Assembly (NCBI RefSeq): GCF_035938995.1
Contig: NZ_DASZGI010000015.1
Span: forward strand, 1-28,484
DNA length: 28,484 nt
Source: DASZGI01 sp035938995
GTDB taxonomy: Bacteria > Actinomycetota > Actinomycetes > Streptomycetales > Catenulisporaceae
Reading direction: 5' to 3'
Position numbers and translations under genes: made by a program. The notes under the pieces were generated by a model. The model worked only from the letters and a program-made list of their open reading frames with translations. It did no database searches and was not told the origin of the DNA. This document shows positions 22,371-28,484 of the stretch, one piece after another (position 1 is the first letter of the stretch; each line of letters begins with the position of its first letter).

Positions 22371-24641
22371 ATGGCTGAGGGCCGAGGGCAATCGGAGACG
22401 TTCGCCGCAGAACTGCGCCGGCTGCGGCAGCGGGCGCAGATGACGCTGGAGGGATTGGCGGACGTCTCAGGGGTGAGCGCACGGACGATCGGCGGGCTGG
22501 AGCGCGGGCACAGTCTGGGCCCGCAGCGGCGGACCGTGATGGCGCTGGCCGATGGTCTGGGCCTGGACGAAACGGAGCGCGAGGCGCTGGAACGGCTGGC
22601 GGGCGTCGGGCGTCCGCGGCCGGTCACCGCGCCGACCGGGTGGGGTGTGCCGCCGCGGTCGGTTCCGGATTTCACGGGCCGTTCGGCCGAACTGGACTGG
22701 CTCGTGACGCTGGCCGCCGGGTCCGGGACCGCCGCGCTGGTCGTCGTGCTGTCCGGCCCGGCCGGCGTCGGCAAGACGACGCTCGCAGTCGAGGCGGGGC
22801 GGCGGCTGGCGGAAGAGCGCGGCGTCGGCCTGCTCTACGTGGACCTGCGCGGCTTGGACGCCGAGCCGCTGGATCCCGGATTGGCGCTGTTCCGGCTCCT
22901 GAAGGCGCTCGGGGTCGGGAACCGCGACATCCCCGACGACGTGGACGGTCGGTCGGGGCAGTGCCGTGCGCTGCTGGAATCGCAGCCCGCCGTCGTCGTC
23001 CTGGATAACGCTCGGGACGAGGAGCAGGTCCGGCCGCTGCTGCCCGGAGCGGGTTCGGGGGTGGCGCTGGTGACCAGTCGCAGGCTGCTGACCGGTTTGG
23101 AGGGAGTCGAGCGGTTGCCGGTGCCGGTGTTGGAATCCGGCGCGGCGCTCGGGCTGCTCAGCTCGATCATCGGCGATGCGGACGATTCCCGGCGCGACGG
23201 GCTTGTGGAGCTGGCCGCGGTGTGCGGCGGACTGCCGCTGGCGCTGCGTATCGTCGGCAACCGGCTGGCCACCAGGCCGAGCTGGACCGCGCGGCAGTTC
23301 GCCGACAAGCTGGCCGACTCCGAACGGCGGCTCGAGCGGATCCAGGCCGGCGACCTGCAGATCACGGCGGCGTTCGGCATGTCCTACGACCAGCTGAGCC
23401 CGGCGGCCCGGCGGCTGTGCCGTCGGCTGGCGCTGGCGCCGGGGCCCGACTTCGCGCCGCCCTTGGCCTCGGTGCTGATCGGATCCTCGATGCCTGACAC
23501 CGAGGAGTTGCTGGACGAGCTGCACGAGCTGGGTCTGCTGTCGCAGACCGACAGCCTCCGCTACGGCTTCCACGATCTGATCCGCCTGTTTGCCGGGGAT
23601 CGCCTGGCGGCCGAGGAGGAGCCGTCGGAACGGGCGGCGCTGACCAGGACGATGACTGAGTGGCTGCTGGACGTGACGGCCGCGGCAGGCTGTTGGTTCG
23701 AGCCCGAATGCGGCTTCAAACCGTCGTCGGATTGCCAGCACCGGGTGGACCTGTCGAGTCCAGACGCGGCGGTCGAGTGGTTGCAGACCGAGGCCGACAA
23801 CTGGTTCGGCGCGGTGCGCATCGCCGCGGAGCAGGGGTGGGACCGCAAGGTCGTCGACGCTGCCGAGTCCCTGCACTGGTTCTCAGACCGCTGGCACCGA
23901 TGGGTGCACTGGCACGAGTTGTTCGGCCTCGCCGCTGATGCGGCGGAGCGGTTGGGCGACGCCGTCGCGCAGGCGACGCAGCTGAACTACCTGTCATGGG
24001 CGCAGCTGACGCGTGGGGAGTACAAGCTCGCCGCAGAGACCGCGCTGCACGCGGCTCGCATCGCCGAGCAAACCGGAGATATACGGCAGCAGGCATGGGC
24101 GTTCCAGTACGCGGCGAACGCGTTGACGCGCAGCGGAGACCCCGCCGCGTCGCTGCTCTATGCCCAAGAGGCAGAGCGCTTATTCGTCCAGGCGGGTGAC
24201 TACGAGGGCCACATCCAGGTGTTCCAGGCCCAGGCTGCGAATCTCACGCTGCTGAAGCGTCCACGTGAGGCCATTGAGAAACTTCAGCAGGGCCTCGAGC
24301 TGGCGCGCGTCCCGCAGGCCGGCGCGGCGCGGCAGTTGATCGCCGACGTTTCGCTGTTGGTGAGCGGCATGCTCCTGGCCGGCGCGTACGAGACGGCCGG
24401 CGAGGACGAATTGGCCGAGGACTCCTACCGGCTCGCTCTGGCCCACGCCGATCGGGCCGGGTTGCCGCATCGGCAGGCCGAGACCGAGTTCCGGTTCGCG
24501 CGGCTGCTGAGCCGGCGGGGCCGCCTCGATGAGGCCACGGCGATGCTTCAGGCGGCCCGAGCGCGGTTCTCGGCAGTCGATGCCCCAGCACAGGTCGCTG
24601 AGATGGGTGAGTTGCTGGAGCAGTGGCGCATCGGGCGATGA
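22371..24641 (+). CDS. XRE-HTH-NB-ARC-TPR regulator (756 aa)
   Basis: Domains in order: a Cro/XRE helix-turn-helix (about 10-75, FAAELRRLRQRAQMTLEGLA, SGVSARTIGGLERG), an NB-ARC STAND ATPase with P-loop GPAGVGKTTLA at 129-139, PAVVVLDNARD Walker B and CGGLPLALRIVGNRLA, then a helical and TPR-like sensor region (about 560-750). This fusion is frequent in Streptomyces-like genomes; it is thought to act as an inducible regulator whose ligand is sensed by the TPR part. ATG 22371 follows GGGAGGGG with correct spacing; the frame is open further upstream but has poor codon pattern. It is divergent (283 bases) from the frameshifted secreted protein, a candidate target. A 14-bp hairpin terminator lies 6 bases after the stop. 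Confidence 0.9.
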   Translation: MAEGRGQSETFAAELRRLRQRAQMTLEGLADVSGVSARTIGGLERGHSLGPQRRTVMALADGLGLDETEREALERLAGVGRPRPVTAPTGWGVPPRSVPDFTGRSAELDWLVTLAAGSGTAALVVVLSGPAGVGKTTLAVEAGRRLAEERGVGLLYVDLRGLDAEPLDPGLALFRLLKALGVGNRDIPDDVDGRSGQCRALLESQPAVVVLDNARDEEQVRPLLPGAGSGVALVTSRRLLTGLEGVERLPVPVLESGAALGLLSSIIGDADDSRRDGLVELAAVCGGLPLALRIVGNRLATRPSWTARQFADKLADSERRLERIQAGDLQITAAFGMSYDQLSPAARRLCRRLALAPGPDFAPPLASVLIGSSMPDTEELLDELHELGLLSQTDSLRYGFHDLIRLFAGDRLAAEEEPSERAALTRTMTEWLLDVTAAAGCWFEPECGFKPSSDCQHRVDLSSPDAAVEWLQTEADNWFGAVRIAAEQGWDRKVVDAAESLHWFSDRWHRWVHWHELFGLAADAAERLGDAVAQATQLNYLSWAQLTRGEYKLAAETALHAARIAEQTGDIRQQAWAFQYAANALTRSGDPAASLLYAQEAERLFVQAGDYEGHIQVFQAQAANLTLLKRPREAIEKLQQGLELARVPQAGAARQLIADVSLLVSGMLLAGAYETAGEDELAEDSYRLALAHADRAGLPHRQAETEFRFARLLSRRGRLDEATAMLQAARARFSAVDAPAQVAEMGELLEQWRIGR

Positions 24642-24646
24642 CGCTT

Positions 24647-24679
24647 CGGCCGGGAACGGGTACGCCCCGTTCCCGGCCG
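24647..24679. terminator. Perfect 14-bp stem hairpin, bidirectional terminator
   Basis: CGGCCGGGAACGGG (24647-24660) and CCCGTTCCCGGCCG (24666-24679) flank a TACGC loop. It lies between two convergent genes, 6 bases past the regulator stop and about 120 bases past the hydrolase stop, so it can serve both. Confidence 0.7.
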
Positions 24680-24800
24680 GCCGGCGACCATGCCCCAGGA
24701 GGGGACGGTGTGCCAGGCCGCGGCGGTGCAGTCGGCGACGTATTTCCAGCGCTTGCCCAGGAACCTCGTAGGTGCTCCTGTGGGTAGGTCTGGCGGTCCG

Positions 24801-25496
24801 TCAGCCGAGGGCGGCTTGCTTGATCAGCTCGGCGGTGGCGGCGGCGTGCGAGAGGTAGACGGAATGGCTGGCGCCGGGGACCTCCACGACCTTCGCGCCG
24901 ATCCGCTCGGCCATCGACCGCTGCACCGGCGGCGGGATCATCCGGTCGTCCGCCGCCACCAGGTACCAGGCCGGCTTCGACCGCCAGGCCGGCTGGGAGA
25001 TCGTGCCGTTGAGGGCGTGCACGCCCCACGGCACCTGGAAGTCGGCCATGAACTCGGCCTGCGCGAGCGGCAGGTCGTCGGCGAAGGAACTCGGGAACTT
25101 CTCCCGGTCCAGGAAGAGGAACCCGTCGACCGGCGGCAGGATCGGCGGCACCGGGGCGCCCGGCGCCGGGTTGGACGTCAGGGTGCCGACCGACTCGCCC
25201 TGGTCCGGGGCGAACGCGGCGATGTACGCCAGGGCCTTGACCTTCTCGTGGCTGCCGGCCTCGGTGATCACGGCGCCGCCGTACGAGTGGCCCACCAGCG
25301 TTACGGGCCCCGGCATCGCGGCGATCACCCGGTGTGTCGTCGCGACGTCGCCCTCGAGGGAGAACGTGGCATTCTGCACGATGGCCACGTTGTAACCGTC
25401 GGCCTTCAAGATGGCGTAGACGCCCTGCCAACCGGAGCCGTCCACGAATCCTCCGTGGACCAGCACGACATTCCCGCGCCGTGAGCTGTCGTTCAT
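24801..25496 (-). CDS. Alpha/beta hydrolase (231 aa), paralogue of 6155-6877
   Basis: The triad is complete: VVLVHGGFVDGSGW (10-23), nucleophile S71 in GHSYGG, acid D184 in AADDRMIP, H211 in GASHSVY. It shares with the hydrolase at 6155 the WYLV-x4-IPP segment, KPxWYLV and the AAFxxDxGES stretch, so the two are clear paralogues of the same esterase-like family. ATG 25496 follows GTGGAGGATTG. The N-terminus then starts MNDSSRRGNVVLVHG; longer open frame upstream runs through promoter DNA. Cytoplasmic, substrate unknown. It is divergent (289 bases) from the second LAL regulator, repeating the LAL/hydrolase pairing seen at the left side of the window in another orientation. Confidence 0.9.
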   Translation of the reverse strand: MNDSSRRGNVVLVHGGFVDGSGWQGVYAILKADGYNVAIVQNATFSLEGDVATTHRVIAAMPGPVTLVGHSYGGAVITEAGSHEKVKALAYIAAFAPDQGESVGTLTSNPAPGAPVPPILPPVDGFLFLDREKFPSSFADDLPLAQAEFMADFQVPWGVHALNGTISQPAWRSKPAWYLVAADDRMIPPPVQRSMAERIGAKVVEVPGASHSVYLSHAAATAELIKQAALG

Positions 25497-25785
25497 CAAT
25501 CCTCCACTGTGTTCCGGACGCTGTGTTCCGGACCTGATGGTCGGGCCCCGTGGGGAGGACAGTAGGAACGCGATCGGCGCGGCCGCGCCCGTCATATGAC
25601 GTAATTCGTCACGCAACGGGAATCTGGTCGGCCGTCGGCTTACTGCGGGGGCGGCCGTCTCTGGGAGATCAGGGAGCGGCGGACCGCGTGACCAGCACGC
25701 CGACCCGGGCTTCGCAGGGCATACTTTTGCACCCCGTTTTTCCTGGTGACCTCGCTGTACCGCTGTTTGACTTGGGAGTATGGCG

Positions 25786-28484
25786 ATGGAGGTCGCGGAT
25801 TCCGACGACTCCCTGGTCGGCCGGGATGCCGACCTGGGCCGGCTCGGCGTCTTCGTGGCCGGCATCCCGCGGGTCGGTGGGGCGTTGCTGCTGCTGGGAG
25901 AGCCGGGAGTCGGGAAGACGGCGCTGCTCGCAGCCGCCGCCCGGGACGCTGAAGCCGCCGGGATACGGGTCCTGCAGACCCTAGGTGTGCAGTACCGGGC
26001 GCAGGCGAGCTACGGCGCACTGCAACAACTCCTGGCTTCGTCGCCGGAGAGTCGCGCGGAAGCGGAGGACGTGCCCGTCCTCGCCGCCGCCCTGGGCTTC
26101 GAGCGGGGCACCGTACCCGGACCCGATGCGGTCGCGAACGCGGTCGTGTCGCTGATCGCGGACCTGTCACACGGCAAGCCCACGCTGCTGGTGCTGGACG
26201 ACGTGCAGTGGCTGGACCGGGCCAGCGCCGTCGTTCTGGGGCACGTGGCGCGCCGACTGCTCGGACCCGGCGCGGGGATGGTGTGCGCGGCCAGGCCGGG
26301 GGATGAGAGCTTCTTCGACTACAGCGGGCTTCCCCTTCATGAACCGGGCCCGCTCAGCGATGCCGCCGCCGAGGAACTGCTCACCCGGCGCTTCCCGGCG
26401 CTGGCGCCGCGGGTTCGTCGACGTCTGATGGCTGATGCCGAGGGCAACCCGTTGGCGCTACTGGAGCTCCCGGCCGCCCTCACCGACTCTCAGCGGACTG
26501 CGTCGCAGGCCCTGCCGAAGCGCCTTCCGCTGAGCCGGCGCCTCCAATCGGCGTTCGCCTCCCGTATCAACGGTCTGCCGGCTGCCACGCGGCACCTCCT
26601 GCTCGTCGCGGCGTTGGAGGGCAGCGGCAACTTACAGGTCGTGGGCCGGGCGGTGGCCGGGCGGTCCAGCCTGAAGCACTTGGCGCCCGCTGAGCGAGCT
26701 CAGCTCGTCAACGTCGACGACGCGACCGGGCGGCTGGGATTCCGGCACTCGCTCATGCGCTCGGCGGTGGTGGAGCTATCGACCAGCGACCAGCGGCGCA
26801 GCGTGCACCGCGCGCTCGCGGAGGCGTGGATCGGGGTCCCCGAGCAGCGGGCGTGGCACCTCGCGCAGGCCGCGGTCGAACCGGATGAACAGATCGCGAT
26901 GCTGCTCGAGGAGGTCGCCGACGTCATTGCCCGCCGCGGTGACGGGCCGAACGCCGTGGCGGCGCTGGTGCGCGCCGCCGACCTGAGCCCGGCGGCCGGC
27001 GAGCGGGCCCGGCGACTGGCCAGGGCCGCGTTCTTCGGCGCGAACCTGACCGGCGACGTGCGGGACGTGCCGCGCCTGCTGGATGCCGCACAGCAGGCCG
27101 CGCCGGGCGCCGACTCCCTGGCGTCGGCGGTGGCCGCGTCGGTGTACCTGCTCAACAGCTATGGAGACATCGACACCGCCCATCGCCTGCTGTCCGGCGC
27201 GATCGCGCTCCTGCCCGAGCCCTACGACCCGGCCGACGCCACCGTGCTCGAGGCGCTGTCCGCGCTGCTGATGGTGTGCCTCCACGGCGGCAGACGCGAG
27301 CTGTGGGCGGACTACGACGAGGTGATGTCGAGGTGCACCTCGGTCCCGGACACGCTGCATTTGTTGCGGACGACCTTCGCCGATCCGGCCCGCGCGTGCC
27401 CGTCCGATTGGGCCCTGCTCGACAGCGTCATCGCGGCGCTCCCCGGCACATCGGACCCGATCCGGATCGTGCGGATCGCCACGGCTGCCGCTTACGCGGA
27501 CCGCATCGGCGCCATGGAGGAGCCGTTGCGGCATACGGCCCGCGGCGGACGCACCGGGGAGAACAACTTCACAGCCATCCAGGCCTCGTTTCTGTGGGGG
27601 AGTCACGCCTGGTTCACCGGCCAGTGGTCGGAGCTGCGCCACGTGGTCGGCAACGGGCTGAGCTTGTGCGACCAGCTCAACTATCCGCTGCGCGCGTGGA
27701 CGGGGAAGTTCATCCTCGCCTGCGTGTCAGCAGTCTGTGCCGACTTCACCACCGCGTGCAGGTTCGCCGACGAGATGGACCAGTGGGCAGCGTCCCGCCG
27801 CGGCCGCGCCGTCCGCTGCTACGCCGCCCATGCCAGGACACTGGTCGCCCTGTCGCAGAACGATTTCGAAGCGGCATACCACCACGCGTGCACGATCTCG
27901 CCGGCCGGATCGTTCGCACCCTTCGCCGGTCACGCGCTGTGGGCGATGCTGGACACGGTGGAGGCCGCGGCTCGGACGGGTCGGCGCGACAAGGCTCTCG
28001 ACCACGTCAAAGCGGCCAGGGACGCAGGTCTGCATGCTGTCTCGCCGCGGCTGAACATGGTCATTCTCGCTTCGGCCGGATTGGCGGCCGAAGACGACGA
28101 CGAGGCCGCGGACAGATTCGGCCAGGCTCTCGCCATCGAAGAGGCTGAGCGTTGGCCCTTCGACCTGGCGAGGATCCAGCTGTACTACGGCGAGCGGCTG
28201 CGGCGCGGCAGGGCTCCGGCTCAGGCCCGCCACTACCTCAACGCCGCCGCGGAGATCTTCGGCTGGCTCGGCGCCGTCCCCTGGGCCGAGCGGGCCAACA
28301 AGGAACTGCGCGCCTGCGGCGGCCAGATGCGGGCCCAGGCTGCCCATCCCGAGGGCAGCGCGCTGACACCGCAGCAGTGGGAGATCGCGAGTCTGGCGGC
28401 CGCGGGCCTGACCAACAAGCAGATCGGGGAGAAGCTCTTCCTGTCTCCGCGTACGGTTTCGACCCACCTCTACCAGCTCTTCCC
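25786..28484 (+). CDS. LuxR-family ATP-binding regulator, LAL type (C-terminus cut by window end)
   Basis: 899 codons are visible and no stop is reached. A STAND ATPase begins the protein: SLVGRDADLGRL, then Walker A GEPGVGKT at 38-45 and Walker B TLLVLDDVQWLDR, typical AAA-16/LAL. A helical, TPR-like region follows. The C-terminus starts a LuxR helix-turn-helix (SALTPQQWEIASLAAAGLTN, KQIGEKLFLSPRTVSTHLYQ), leaving only about 15-25 residues outside the window. ATG 25786 is chosen over ATG 25780 because GGGAG at 25774-25778 is properly spaced only from 25786. It is divergent from the alpha/beta hydrolase, which it may control. It is similar in plan, not in close sequence, to the LAL protein at 3349-6153. 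Confidence 0.9.
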   Translation, partial: MEVADSDDSLVGRDADLGRLGVFVAGIPRVGGALLLLGEPGVGKTALLAAAARDAEAAGIRVLQTLGVQYRAQASYGALQQLLASSPESRAEAEDVPVLAAALGFERGTVPGPDAVANAVVSLIADLSHGKPTLLVLDDVQWLDRASAVVLGHVARRLLGPGAGMVCAARPGDESFFDYSGLPLHEPGPLSDAAAEELLTRRFPALAPRVRRRLMADAEGNPLALLELPAALTDSQRTASQALPKRLPLSRRLQSAFASRINGLPAATRHLLLVAALEGSGNLQVVGRAVAGRSSLKHLAPAERAQLVNVDDATGRLGFRHSLMRSAVVELSTSDQRRSVHRALAEAWIGVPEQRAWHLAQAAVEPDEQIAMLLEEVADVIARRGDGPNAVAALVRAADLSPAAGERARRLARAAFFGANLTGDVRDVPRLLDAAQQAAPGADSLASAVAASVYLLNSYGDIDTAHRLLSGAIALLPEPYDPADATVLEALSALLMVCLHGGRRELWADYDEVMSRCTSVPDTLHLLRTTFADPARACPSDWALLDSVIAALPGTSDPIRIVRIATAAAYADRIGAMEEPLRHTARGGRTGENNFTAIQASFLWGSHAWFTGQWSELRHVVGNGLSLCDQLNYPLRAWTGKFILACVSAVCADFTTACRFADEMDQWAASRRGRAVRCYAAHARTLVALSQNDFEAAYHHACTISPAGSFAPFAGHALWAMLDTVEAAARTGRRDKALDHVKAARDAGLHAVSPRLNMVILASAGLAAEDDDEAADRFGQALAIEEAERWPFDLARIQLYYGERLRRGRAPAQARHYLNAAAEIFGWLGAVPWAERANKELRACGGQMRAQAAHPEGSALTPQQWEIASLAAAGLTNKQIGEKLFLSPRTVSTHLYQLF

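Noticed and set aside
24689..24766. Minus-strand stretch reading FLGKRWKYVADCTAAAWHTV with high third-position G/C
   Set aside because: It looks protein-like, but there is no start, ribosome site or recognisable family, and the opposite strand also has a plausible codon pattern. It may be another relic, but the support is too weak to list.
1..28484. Insertion sequences, integrases, att sites, CRISPR arrays, tRNA or rRNA genes
   Set aside because: Looked for transposase/integrase motifs, regular spaced repeats and tRNA-like cloverleafs on both strands; none was convincing.

Overview
This window looks like chromosomal accessory DNA of a high-GC, filamentous-type actinobacterium. The evidence is strong G/C preference at third codon positions, GTG starts, leaderless transcripts, and families enriched in Streptomyces/Catenulispora-like genomes: SARP/AfsR, large ATP-binding LuxR (LAL), XRE-NB-ARC-TPR, a DUF574-type methyltransferase, and secreted enzymes with ricin-type lectin tails. 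The genus cannot be fixed from sequence alone. There is no rRNA, tRNA, CRISPR array, integrase or transposase.

Layout. 1-1022: start of a SAM-dependent methyltransferase (cut by the window edge) and a 50-residue secreted two-cysteine peptide, separated by a perfect 20-bp hairpin. 1559-3203: an MBL-fold hydrolase divergent from a TetR regulator, with two copies of one 18-bp palindrome between them. 3349-8402: a LAL regulator convergent with an alpha/beta hydrolase, then a tautomerase-MBL operon divergent from that hydrolase across a perfect 11-bp inverted repeat. 8443-9528: an unrecognised, probably helical-repeat protein. 9824-14089: two secreted carbohydrate-active proteins, a GH79-like enzyme with ricin-type lectin and a GH130-like propeller with a C-terminal beta-sandwich. 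Each has palindromic operator candidates and a strong terminator hairpin. 14788-16485: an acyl-CoA ligase. 16639-17175: a DHFR/RibD-like reductase. 17472-21533: an AfsR-like regulator and an aminoglycoside-phosphotransferase-fold kinase. 21712-24641: a frameshifted secreted protein divergent from an XRE-NB-ARC-TPR regulator. 24801-28484: a second alpha/beta hydrolase divergent from a second LAL regulator, which runs off the window.

Themes. First, four large STAND-type ATPase regulators lie within 25 kb, and both LAL regulators sit next to paralogous alpha/beta hydrolases. I infer small-molecule-responsive modules that have been duplicated and rearranged. Second, several gene relics are visible in intergenic DNA: an MFS transporter C-terminus after the ligase, a DHFR-domain tail after the AfsR-like gene, a lectin tail in frame after the GH130 stop, and two short genes each broken by one frameshift. 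This indicates active gene turnover. Third, palindromes are conspicuous: a TetR operator pair, a duplicated CACCYAYTCAGGTGAGGGA element, and separate operators at both glycosidase promoters. I see no single clearly new system. The best leads are the shared inverted-repeat element, the STAND/hydrolase modules, the lectin-loss scar and the small secreted peptide.
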